The notes under the pieces are model-generated. The model was not told the DNA's origin, did not search any database, and saw nothing but the letters and a program-made list of their open reading frames with translations. DNA of 49,318 nt from Akkermansiaceae bacterium (GTDB lineage Bacteria; Verrucomicrobiota; Verrucomicrobiia; Verrucomicrobiales; Akkermansiaceae), in the NCBI GenBank assembly GCA_903908495.1, contig CAIVSK010000332.1, forward strand, positions 1-49,318. The letters are read 5' to 3'. Made by a program: the position numbers and the translations under genes. Positions 36,061 through 44,570 of this stretch are shown here, one piece after another. How positions within the stretch are numbered: position 1 is the stretch's first letter; each line of letters begins with the position of its first letter.

Positions 36061-38610
36061 ATGAACCTGACACCCCTGAAAGCCCCCACCCTGCTGGTGG
36101 CCACCCTCGTGACCTGCAGTCTGCTGCAAGCGCAAAAGGCACTGGCCGATTTTCGTCCCCCGGCGGTTCCGCTGGTCGCCTGCAATCCGTTTCTGAGCAT
36201 CTGGTCGGAAGCCGACCATCTCAACGACGCCACCACCAAACACTGGACCCATCGCGACCATTCACTCGTCAGCCTGATCCGCATCGATGGCAAAACCTAC
36301 CGGCTGATGGGGGCGGACCCGAAGCCATTGCCACCGCTCACCCAGAAATCCGTCGAGGTGTTGCCGACGCGCAGCATTTATGAATTTGAGGATGCCGGGG
36401 TTCACGTGACGATGACGTTCATGCAGCCGGCGCTGCCGGACGACCTGGACGTTTTTTCCTGGCCCCTGGCTTACATCACATGGAACGTCCGATCCACCGA
36501 TGGCGCCACCCATCAGATTGAGATTTATGACAGCACCAGCGCGCAACTAACGGTCAACAACCCCGCTGAACCGGTCGTGTGGTCGCATCAGTCGGTGGGC
36601 GGCTTGACGCTGTTGCGGGCCGGTACCCAGGCCCAACCGGTGCTCGGTTCCTGCGGTGACGACCATCGCATCAACTGGGGTTTTGCCTATGCTGCGGCAC
36701 CGCAAGCGCTCGCGAAATCCGCGATCGGCGCGAGCGAGGTGCTGGCTAAGTGCTTCGTGGAAAATGGCACACTCCCGGCGGAGGAAGACACGCGGATGCC
36801 GCGGGCCGCCAACGACGCGCAACCGGCGATGGCCTTTGCGTTTGATCTCGGCAAGATCGCCGCGGAGGCGGTGCAGCGCCAGGTCATCGTCGCCTATGAC
36901 GAGATCTTCGCCGTCAGATATTTCGGTAAGAAACTTTTGCCCTACTGGGCGCGCAACGGCGGAAAGATCGACGGTCTGTTAGTGGCTGCGGCGCGGGATT
37001 ATGAAAAACTGCTGCCTCGATGCGAGCGCTTCGACAAGGAACTCATGGCGGACATGACCCGCATCGGCGGCGAGAAATACGCCAAGATCACCGCGCTTTC
37101 CTATCGGGAGTGTGTCGCTGGCAACGGCCTTGCCGCCGACTCGAACAAACAACCGTTGTTTTTCACCAAGGAAAACACCAGCAATGGCAACATGGCAACG
37201 GTGGATGTGTTCTTCCCCATGGACCCGATCTGGATCCTGCTGAGCCCGTCGCTGGCCAAGGCATCGCTGGTTCACGTGCTGATGTACTCCGCCTCACCCC
37301 ACTGGAAATTCCCCAACGCCCCGCATGACCTGGGCGAATACCCGCTGGTCTTCGGCCGCGACGACGGCGGCGAGGGCATGCCCGTCGAGGAGAGCGGCAA
37401 CATGTTGATCTTGTGCGACGCGATCGCGCAAGCGGAAGGCAACGCGGATTTTGTGGCGCCATGGTGGCCGCAACTCACCCAGTGGGCGCATTACCTGGAG
37501 AAATACGGCCTCGATCCGGAAAACCAACTTTGCACCGACGACTTCATGGGCCACCTCGCCCATAACGCGAACCTATCGGTCAAAGCCATCCTCGGGCTGG
37601 CCACTTATGCCGATTTGTGCCGGATGCGCGGCGATAAGGCGAACGCAAAGAGATACATGGATCTGGCGAAAGCCGACGCACAACACTGGATGCAGGTCGC
37701 GGCCGACGGTGAGCACTATCGGCTAGCCTTCGACAAGCCGGGCACCTGGAGCCAGAAATACAATCTGGTTTGGGATCGCCTGCTCGGACTCAACGTCTTT
37801 CCGCCGAGCGTCGCTCAAAAAGAAGTCGCACACTACAAAAACGTCATGCTGCGCTACGGTGTGCCGCTGGATTCCCGCACCCATCTGACAAAAACCGACT
37901 GGTCCATCTGGTCGGCGACCCTGGCGGAAAACCCGTCCGACTTCGAGGGCTTCATCGCGCCGATTTTCGACTACCTCAATGAGACAAGCACCCGCGACCC
38001 GATCGCGGATTCCTATGAGACGGACAAGGTGAATAGCGGCGGCATGCATGCGCGCCCGGTCGTCGGCGGGTTTTTCATCAAGATGCTTTCCGATCGCGAC
38101 ACCTGGAAAAAATGGGCCTCGCGCGACAAGTTGAAGCCGGCGAAATGGGCACCTCTGCCGCCGCCGCCACAGATCAAGCCGGTCGTGGCCACCGCCCAGA
38201 CATGGCTCTACACCACCAGCAAACCGGCTGACAACTGGGCGCAAGCCGACTTCGATGCGACGGCGTGGAAACAAGGTCAGGCCGGCTTCGGCACCAACCC
38301 GCCCGGTTTTGTCAGGCACACCGATTGGTCGAGCGCGGACATCTGGCTGCGGCGCGAATTCACCATGCCCGCGGGGCCTCATCCGGACCTCCAGTTGATA
38401 TGTTATCACGACGAGGACGTTGAAATTTACGTCAACGGCGTCCTCGCCGCGCAGGACGGCGGCTTCAACTCAACCTTTGCGCCGCTGGAAATCTCCCGCA
38501 CGGCGCGCGAGGTCATGACACCCGGCGCAAAGGTCAACATGGCCGTCCACTGTCATCAAACCGAGGGCGGCCAGGGCATCGACGTCGGCCTCGCCGATGT
38601 GAAGGAATAG
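36061..38610 (+). CDS. Exported glutaminase-A-like protein (DUF4965/DUF5127 family) with C-terminal beta-sandwich
   Basis: 849 aa from ATG 36061, giving the signal peptide MNLTPLKAPTLLVATLVTCSLLQAQKALA. The family blocks are clear and in order: VPLVACNPFLSIWSEADHLN near the N terminus, ENTSNGNMATVDVFFP, APHDLGEYPLVFG, MPVEESGNMLIL, CTDDFMGHLAHNANLSVKAI, LAFDKPGTWSQKYNLVWDR, and HARPVVGG. These are diagnostic of the glutaminase A-like family (fungal GtaA, many bacterial homologues) with an all-helical (alpha/alpha) barrel. From ~706 to 849 there is an added beta-sandwich (NWAQADFDATAWKQGQAGFG, DIWLRREFTM, YHDEDVEIYVNGVLA) like the sugar-binding domain of GH2 enzymes. Whether bacterial members act on glutamine is uncertain; a glycan substrate is possible. 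A strong terminator follows. Confidence 0.85.
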   Translation: MNLTPLKAPTLLVATLVTCSLLQAQKALADFRPPAVPLVACNPFLSIWSEADHLNDATTKHWTHRDHSLVSLIRIDGKTYRLMGADPKPLPPLTQKSVEVLPTRSIYEFEDAGVHVTMTFMQPALPDDLDVFSWPLAYITWNVRSTDGATHQIEIYDSTSAQLTVNNPAEPVVWSHQSVGGLTLLRAGTQAQPVLGSCGDDHRINWGFAYAAAPQALAKSAIGASEVLAKCFVENGTLPAEEDTRMPRAANDAQPAMAFAFDLGKIAAEAVQRQVIVAYDEIFAVRYFGKKLLPYWARNGGKIDGLLVAAARDYEKLLPRCERFDKELMADMTRIGGEKYAKITALSYRECVAGNGLAADSNKQPLFFTKENTSNGNMATVDVFFPMDPIWILLSPSLAKASLVHVLMYSASPHWKFPNAPHDLGEYPLVFGRDDGGEGMPVEESGNMLILCDAIAQAEGNADFVAPWWPQLTQWAHYLEKYGLDPENQLCTDDFMGHLAHNANLSVKAILGLATYADLCRMRGDKANAKRYMDLAKADAQHWMQVAADGEHYRLAFDKPGTWSQKYNLVWDRLLGLNVFPPSVAQKEVAHYKNVMLRYGVPLDSRTHLTKTDWSIWSATLAENPSDFEGFIAPIFDYLNETSTRDPIADSYETDKVNSGGMHARPVVGGFFIKMLSDRDTWKKWASRDKLKPAKWAPLPPPPQIKPVVATAQTWLYTTSKPADNWAQADFDATAWKQGQAGFGTNPPGFVRHTDWSSADIWLRREFTMPAGPHPDLQLICYHDEDVEIYVNGVLAAQDGGFNSTFAPLEISRTAREVMTPGAKVNMAVHCHQTEGGQGIDVGLADVKE

Positions 38611-38684
38611 CGATCGACAGGCACCTGGCGATTGCTCCCGCGTCAAGTCAGGGGCCGCCAGAGCATCATTCACCAGTTGACACG

Positions 38685-38712
38685 AAGGCCCGGCAACACG
38701 CCGGGCCTTTTT
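38685..38712 (+). terminator. Factor-independent terminator after the glutaminase-like gene
   Basis: AAGGCCCGGC (38685-38694) pairs perfectly with GCCGGGCCTT (38700-38709) around the loop AACAC. A T5 run (38708-38712) overlaps the stem end. It sits 75 bases after the stop at 38610 and separates this gene from the truncated GH18 gene. Confidence 0.9.
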
Positions 38713-38798
38713 CCGATCCGGGTCGCACTACCGGATGCGTTGCCCTATCCCGGTGGGATTTGAGCAATGAGCCCGGGATTGAGGAGCGCCAGCGACGC

Positions 38799-41159
38799 AT
38801 GCCCAGGCACTTGCCGCGCCTTCCACCCGCCAATGCCCACGCCGACGGCATCAACATCGACATCGAACAACTCAGCGCCGCGGAAAAGGATAACTTCAGC
38901 GAATGGATCAAGCGCCTCGTCACCGCCTTCCACGCCGATCACCTGCTGGTGAGCGTGGACGTCCCGCTCAACGACGACGCCTTTGATTATGAATACCTCG
39001 GTGAGGTGGCTGATGCCGTGGTCGTCATGGCGTATGACCAACACTATGCCGCCGGCCTGCCCGGTGCCATCGCCGGCAACGCCTGGCACACCGACGGCAT
39101 TGAAGAACTCGTCAGCCAAGTGCCGCCGGCCAAGCTCATTGTGGCCCTCAGTGCCTATGGCTACGATTGGAACCTCGCCACCCACGAACCACCCACCACC
39201 TTGAGCTACGCGGAGGCGATGATTCTGGCCGCCGACGTGCAGGCCGATGTGGAAGCCTCCGGTGAGGAAATGAACCCGACCTTCACCTATCAGGACGACA
39301 AGGAACAAGCGCACGAGGTCTGGTTGCTGGATGCCATCGCGGCTTGGAACCAGGTATCCATCGCCCGCAAACAACAGGTGCACGGCTTCTCGCTGTGGCG
39401 GCTGGGCATGGAAGATCCCAGCGCGTGGGACTTTCTATCGGAACCGCTGCCCGAGCACTTCGATCCCACCCGCCTGCACATGGAAATCAACATCACCCAG
39501 CGGGTCATTGAATCCATCACCGGCCGCGGCACCAAGCTGTTTCGAGCCCCCTACGACACCGATACCTCACCGACCCGCGCCGCCGAACTCCAACCCCTCC
39601 ATTCAGTCTGCCAACTCGGCTTTGTCATCGCCGACGGCGACATCGATTCCTGTGACTACCAGATGCCCGGCGCCGACGCCATCGTCAACAACATCACCAG
39701 GGCGCTCAAACCCGACGGCCCAAACATTATCGTCATGCACGATGGCGGTGGCGACCGGCATCAGACGCTGGAGGCTTTGCGCAAGCTCATTCCACAACTC
39801 AAGGCACAGGGCTATGAGTTTGTGTCGGTGGATCGTCTGATGGCCGTGGACCGGTTCGACTTGATGCCCGCGATCAACCGCAGCGAGAGTCTGGTGGTGG
39901 CCGGCAGCAGGATCTTCACCTGGTTGCGGACCCAGGGCTGGGTGGTGTTAGAGTGGTTGTTCTTCGCCACCACCGCCATCTCGATCCTGCGCATCGTTTT
40001 CCTGGGGGTCATGGTCCTGCGGGGACGCTCGCGCTTCGTCACGCCGGACGGCACGTTCCAACCGCCGGTGACGGTGCTGATCCCGGCCTACAATGAAGCG
40101 ACAGTGATCCGGCGGACTCTCGACGGGGTGCTCGCGACCGATTACGCCGACCTGCAAATCCTCGTCATCGATGACGGCAGCAGCGATGACACCGCCGCCA
40201 TCGTCGCAAGTTATGCCTTGCAACACCCGCAGGTGACTCTCATCGCCAAGCCCAACGGCGGCAAATGGTCGGCGCTCAATGCCGGCTTCGCGGCCTCCAG
40301 CCGTGAGTACATCGTCACCATCGACGCCGACACGATCGTCCCGCCGCACACCATCGCAGCCCTCATCGCGCCCTTCGCCGATCCGCGGGTCGACGCGGTG
40401 TGTGGCAATGTGCAGGTCGGCAACATCCACAATATTCTAACTGCATTCCAGGATTTGGAGTACGTCACCACCCAGAATTATGATAGGCGGGCGTTTCACG
40501 CGCTCAACTGCATCTCGGTGGTGCCCGGGGCCACCGGTGCCTGGAAGCGCCAAAGCGTGTTGTCGGCGGGTGCCTATTCACCGCAAACCCTAACCGAGGA
40601 CGCCGATCTCACGTTGACGATGCTGGCCGACGGGGCGCGGATTGTCTACGCGCCGGACGCCCGCTCGGTGACGGAGGCACCGGACAGTTGCTCGGCGCTC
40701 TTCAAGCAACGCCTGCGCTGGAGTTTCGGCACCTTCCAATGCCTCTGGAAGCACCGCCAACAACTCTTCAAAGGCACCCTCGGCTGGGTGGCCATGCCCA
40801 ATCTGCTGTGCTTCCAAGTGGTCTATCCGCTGCTCTCGCCCATCGGCGATCTGGTGTTTGTGCTGTCGCTGATGCGGGGGGATTTCGGGGCGGTGGCGGT
40901 GGGTTACCTGATGTTTTTGGCAATGGATCTGCTCGGCTCGCTGGTGGCCTTCCGGCTCGACGGCCGCAGCCCGCGCACCTTGTGGGTGGTATTGATCCAA
41001 CGCTTCTTCTATCGGCAGTTCATGTATCTGGTGGCCTTCAGGTCGATTCTGGAAGCCGTGAAAGGCGGGCGTCAGGCCTGGAACAAGCTCGATCGCAAGG
41101 GCTCGGTGTCGCTGCCGGCCAGCGGCAGCCCATTGACCGTGATGGAGGTTCGGCCGTGA
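38799..41159 (+). CDS. Truncated GH18 / NodB deacetylase / family-2 glycosyltransferase protein
   Basis: 786 aa from ATG 38799; an in-frame TTG at 38760 is possible, but any start is secondary because the N terminus is missing. The first residues enter mid-GH18 at the catalytic motif DGINIDIEQ (Glu23), so strands 1-3 of the barrel and the usual membrane anchor are absent. The rest of GH18 (VVVMAYDQHY, FSLWRLGMEDPSAWDFL) runs to ~216. A polysaccharide-deacetylase domain then starts at LHMEINITQRVIESITGR, keeping RAPYD, the DIDSCDY region and IIVMHDGG but lacking the preceding catalytic TFDDGP and H-x-x-x-H motifs. A membrane helix (~380-409) leads into an apparently intact processive GT2 domain: PVTVLIPAYNE, VIDDGSSDD, DADT, TEDADL, KQRLRW, then C-terminal helices. 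Full homologues probably make and edit a beta-1,4/1,6-GlcNAc polymer; here only the synthase part looks active. Confidence 0.82.
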   Translation: MPRHLPRLPPANAHADGINIDIEQLSAAEKDNFSEWIKRLVTAFHADHLLVSVDVPLNDDAFDYEYLGEVADAVVVMAYDQHYAAGLPGAIAGNAWHTDGIEELVSQVPPAKLIVALSAYGYDWNLATHEPPTTLSYAEAMILAADVQADVEASGEEMNPTFTYQDDKEQAHEVWLLDAIAAWNQVSIARKQQVHGFSLWRLGMEDPSAWDFLSEPLPEHFDPTRLHMEINITQRVIESITGRGTKLFRAPYDTDTSPTRAAELQPLHSVCQLGFVIADGDIDSCDYQMPGADAIVNNITRALKPDGPNIIVMHDGGGDRHQTLEALRKLIPQLKAQGYEFVSVDRLMAVDRFDLMPAINRSESLVVAGSRIFTWLRTQGWVVLEWLFFATTAISILRIVFLGVMVLRGRSRFVTPDGTFQPPVTVLIPAYNEATVIRRTLDGVLATDYADLQILVIDDGSSDDTAAIVASYALQHPQVTLIAKPNGGKWSALNAGFAASSREYIVTIDADTIVPPHTIAALIAPFADPRVDAVCGNVQVGNIHNILTAFQDLEYVTTQNYDRRAFHALNCISVVPGATGAWKRQSVLSAGAYSPQTLTEDADLTLTMLADGARIVYAPDARSVTEAPDSCSALFKQRLRWSFGTFQCLWKHRQQLFKGTLGWVAMPNLLCFQVVYPLLSPIGDLVFVLSLMRGDFGAVAVGYLMFLAMDLLGSLVAFRLDGRSPRTLWVVLIQRFFYRQFMYLVAFRSILEAVKGGRQAWNKLDRKGSVSLPASGSPLTVMEVRP

Positions 41160-41172
41160 GCCTGGGGAATGC

Positions 41173-42057
41173 TCACCCTTCAACCCCGGGAATGACGTCC
41201 ACGGCGACGGCGAGGGATTGCGCGCCGGCGCCGACGGTGACGCCGCGCAACGGGCTGACGTCTGAAAAGTCCCGCCCCCAGGCCACGGTGATGTGGCTCC
41301 CGCCGGTCAGCACGTTGTTGGTCGGGTCGGCATCCACCCAGCCGGCCGCTTCGCCGCAATACAGCGAAATCCAGGCGTGCGAGGCATCGGCCCCCAATAA
41401 GCGCGCTCTGCCCGGCGGCGGGGCGGTTTCCAGGTAGCCACTGACGTAGCGGGCGGGCAGACCTAACGAGCGCAGGCAGGCCAGCATGAGGTGGGCGAAG
41501 TCCTGGCAGACGCCGGCCCGTTGCCGCAGCACCTCGGCCACCGGCGTGCTCACCTCGGTGGCCCGCGGGTCGAACTTGAAATCACGAAATACCCGCTGAG
41601 TGAGGGCCAACAGCCCTTCCAGCACGGGCCGGCCCGGCGGGAAATCCGGGCGGGCGTAGGCGGCGAATTCCGGGCCCAGCGGCACCAGCGGCGAGGCGAA
41701 GCGCAACGCGCCGGCATCCACCGACGGGCGGTGCTTTTTGCCATGACAGGCGGCCCGCACGGTTTCCCAGGCGGGAGTGGAGGCGGGATCGGCTTGGCGC
41801 AGGACCACCACCTCGACCAGACTGCGCGCGACCACTTCGAGGGTTTCGTGCTTGCCTTCAATTTCGAAATAGGCGGCGGTGTTGCCAAAGGCATCGGTGT
41901 GCACACTGCGGCACACCGGTGCCGGGCGGATTTCCAATTCATGCCATGGGCAGCGCTGGCCCGGCAATGTGCGCGGTGCCAACCGCGCCAGATGGTGCGA
42001 CACACTCACCGAACCGGTGTAACTGTAGGTGGTGCGGTGGACGATGGTGAATTTCAC
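41173..42057 (-). CDS. Transglutaminase-like cysteine protease-fold protein
   Basis: 294 aa. The N-terminal ~150 residues (MKFTIVHRTTYSYTGSVSVSHHLARLAPR) are the bacterial transglutaminase N-terminal beta domain. The catalytic triad is visible: Cys184 in RAGVCQDFAHLML, His228 in DASHAWISLY, Asp244 in WVDADPTNN. These proteins are predicted peptidases or amide-forming enzymes and typically sit in operons with ATP-grasp and alpha-E proteins, as here. The gene follows the ATP-grasp-alpha-E gene by 13 bases and is last in the operon. Its stop is only 13 bases from the convergent GT2 protein stop, with no recognisable terminator between them. Confidence 0.9.
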   Translation of the reverse strand: MKFTIVHRTTYSYTGSVSVSHHLARLAPRTLPGQRCPWHELEIRPAPVCRSVHTDAFGNTAAYFEIEGKHETLEVVARSLVEVVVLRQADPASTPAWETVRAACHGKKHRPSVDAGALRFASPLVPLGPEFAAYARPDFPPGRPVLEGLLALTQRVFRDFKFDPRATEVSTPVAEVLRQRAGVCQDFAHLMLACLRSLGLPARYVSGYLETAPPPGRARLLGADASHAWISLYCGEAAGWVDADPTNNVLTGGSHITVAWGRDFSDVSPLRGVTVGAGAQSLAVAVDVIPGVEG

Positions 42058-42070
42058 GGTGACGCTTGAT

Positions 42071-44536
42071 TTAATAAACCCGGCGCACCGAGTGACTGAA
42101 GAAATGTTGGGTCAGCAAATCCGAAAATACCTCCAACGCGTCGTTGAGCGCCACATATTCGGCCACCTGCGGGGCGCGGGCATCGGCGAAACGTGCCGCC
42201 AAGCCCTCGGCATGGGCGCGGATCCGGGGCATCAGCCCAAAGTCCGGGGTGGTGGTAAAACGGGCGATCTCCACGCAGATCACCGCGATCTGATAGGCCA
42301 CCGAGCGCGGATTGCTGCGATCGAAAAAAATCAGGTCGGTCACCGCGTCGAGGCGGGGCCGGGAGAAATGCCGGCGGCGGTAGGTCATCACGCTGTCGCA
42401 GGTTTCCAGCAACGGATCGAGCAACGGCGATTCGTCACCGACCTGGTCGGCGGCGCAGCGCAGCAAATGGAGACCGCCGAGCGCGCGTTCGAGGCGGCGG
42501 CCGAGTTCCAGAAAGCGCCAGCCATGGCCGCGTGTCATATTTTCGGCCTGCATGCCGGCAAAGGCGGCCAGATGGAGCACCAGGGTATCAAGGGTGTGCA
42601 GCAGTTCGGCGATATCGGGGCTGGCGGCCGGCGGGTTGACGATGCCTTCGAGTCGGTTGAAAAACCGCCAGGTGTCGTCGGACAGGCGATCGCGCGCGGC
42701 GCTGGCGTTGAGCAGCAGCGAGCGGGTCAAGGCGGGGATGCCACTGCCCGCCAGCGGATCGTGGATCAGGCTGGCGAGGGTTTTGAGCATGCCGCTGGCT
42801 GGAATCACCAGTGCTTCGGGGACCAACGCACAACCGGTCAGCAGCGCGAGGCAGGCGTCGAGCTGCGCCTGTTGGATGCGCCCGGCTTCGCCGCTCAGAC
42901 AGCGCAGCGTAACGCGCAGCAGGCGGGTGGCCAACTCGACGCGTTCGGCATAGCGCCCGACCCAGAACAACTGCTCGGCAATCCGGCTGGGCACCTCGGG
43001 TGCGGCGGAATGCCGGGCCGGCGCCGCGCTTTGGATTTGCTGTTGGGCGCGCGGCAGGTAGTCGCCGGCCTCCGCGACCCACACATCCTTGGTGACGCCT
43101 GATTGGTTAGGCCATAACTGCGGCGCTTGCTGGCCATCGCCGACGCGCGCCAAGCCGCCGGGCAGGGCGAGTGGCTGGCCCGGCGCATTGAGGGCGAAGG
43201 CCCGCCACACCACCGGTCGCTGGCGGATGGATCGTGCGGCGAGCGAGGGAGCCTCGCTGGGACGCACCTCGGCCTGGACCACGAAATCATGCGGCCGTTG
43301 TTCAATCGCGGCCAGCCACGGCTTGCGGGCGGCAGGCGTGAGTGCCGACCAGCGCAGCGGCAGGCGCGGATCGCCGGCGGGGGCGGCCGCCAGCAGGACG
43401 AAGCGGTGCAATTGATCCATCACGCGCTGGCGGGATTCGGCTTGGCCGAGCCACCAGGTTTCCACGAACGGCAGCTTGAGCTCTTCGCCCAGCCAATCGC
43501 GGCAAATCCGTGGCAGAAACGGCATCAACGCCGGACTGGAGGCAAAGCCCGAGCCCGGCATGTTGGCCAGCATCACATTGCCGCTGCGCCACACCTGGAT
43601 CAGGCCGGGCACGCCATCCGAGCACCCCCAATGCTCCAGCGGGTCGATGCCATCCTGATCGATCCGGCAGACCACCCCGTCGACGCGCCGCAGTCCGGCC
43701 AGTGTCTTGAGAAAAAGGCGGCCTTCGCGGACGGTCAGATCGGCCGGCTCAACCAGGGGAAACCCGAGCAAGCGCGCCTTGTAGGCGTGTTCAAAATACG
43801 ACGCATGGCGGAAGCCGGGGGTGAGAAACACGATGTTGACCTCGTCGCGGCGGCCCACCGCCAAGGCGTTCAAGGTGGCACGTTCCAGCTCGAGGAACCC
43901 GCCGAGCGGCGCGACCTTGAGGGCGGCAAACGGGCCGGCCAGCAGGTTGGAGATGACGTTGCGGTTCTCAAACGCCTGGCCGAGGCCACCCGGGGTGCCG
44001 GTGTGGTCGCCCAGCACCATCCACATGCCGTTGGCCGAGCGGACCAGATCGCAGCCCGCAAAGACCAAACTGCGGCCGCCGGACCGGTTGCTGCCACCCA
44101 TGTATGGCAAAAACGCGGGGTTGGAATGCACCAGGTCGGGCGGGATCAGCCCCTTATCCAACAAGGATTGGGGACCGTAGAGGTCGCTCAGCACGCCATC
44201 GAGCAAGCGCACGCGTTGGGCCAGGCCATCGGCCACACGCGCCCAGTCAGCGGGCGGAATGACCAGCGGGATCGGGTCAAGCTCGTAGGGCTGGCCTGCA
44301 CCGTTGACGTCGCTGAAAACGTTGAAGGTGGTGCCCAAATCTTCAATCATGCGCCCGGCCGCCAGGCCCAAAGCGCCCCGTTCATCCGGCGTCCATGCAT
44401 GCAGCGCAGCATCCAGAGGCTGCCAGTGCGGCCGGCACTGGCCGAAGGCGTCCGTCATTTCCTGCCACGCCCCGCCGACGGCTCCCGCCATCATCGGCGG
44501 CAACCACGGGGAGTTGAAACAAAAACCATCAGCCAT
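42071..44536 (-). CDS. Circularly permuted ATP-grasp / alpha-E domain fusion
   Basis: 821 aa from ATG 44536; the open frame extends upstream but that part overlaps the previous gene's end and is unlike the family. Residues ~1-500 are a circularly permuted ATP-grasp domain (FNVFSDVNGAGQPYELDPIPLVI, SNPAFLPYMGGSNRSGG, DHTGTPGGLGQAFENRNVI, GFASSPALMPFLP, FVVQAEVRPSEAP). Residues ~515-821 are an alpha-helical alpha-E domain (PSRIAEQLFWVGRYAERVELATRLLR ... SVAYQIAVICVEIARF). In many bacteria these are two separate genes; here they are fused. Comparative genomics (amidoligase studies of Aravind's group) predicts that the pair makes a peptide-like tag or amide-linked product with transglutaminase partners; no biochemistry is firmly established. 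Starts 34 bases after the DUF2126 gene. Confidence 0.9.
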   Translation of the reverse strand: MADGFCFNSPWLPPMMAGAVGGAWQEMTDAFGQCRPHWQPLDAALHAWTPDERGALGLAAGRMIEDLGTTFNVFSDVNGAGQPYELDPIPLVIPPADWARVADGLAQRVRLLDGVLSDLYGPQSLLDKGLIPPDLVHSNPAFLPYMGGSNRSGGRSLVFAGCDLVRSANGMWMVLGDHTGTPGGLGQAFENRNVISNLLAGPFAALKVAPLGGFLELERATLNALAVGRRDEVNIVFLTPGFRHASYFEHAYKARLLGFPLVEPADLTVREGRLFLKTLAGLRRVDGVVCRIDQDGIDPLEHWGCSDGVPGLIQVWRSGNVMLANMPGSGFASSPALMPFLPRICRDWLGEELKLPFVETWWLGQAESRQRVMDQLHRFVLLAAAPAGDPRLPLRWSALTPAARKPWLAAIEQRPHDFVVQAEVRPSEAPSLAARSIRQRPVVWRAFALNAPGQPLALPGGLARVGDGQQAPQLWPNQSGVTKDVWVAEAGDYLPRAQQQIQSAAPARHSAAPEVPSRIAEQLFWVGRYAERVELATRLLRVTLRCLSGEAGRIQQAQLDACLALLTGCALVPEALVIPASGMLKTLASLIHDPLAGSGIPALTRSLLLNASAARDRLSDDTWRFFNRLEGIVNPPAASPDIAELLHTLDTLVLHLAAFAGMQAENMTRGHGWRFLELGRRLERALGGLHLLRCAADQVGDESPLLDPLLETCDSVMTYRRRHFSRPRLDAVTDLIFFDRSNPRSVAYQIAVICVEIARFTTTPDFGLMPRIRAHAEGLAARFADARAPQVAEYVALNDALEVFSDLLTQHFFSHSVRRVY

Positions 44537-44570
44537 GGGGTGCGCGAATCGGCGGCGGCAGCAGACAAGT

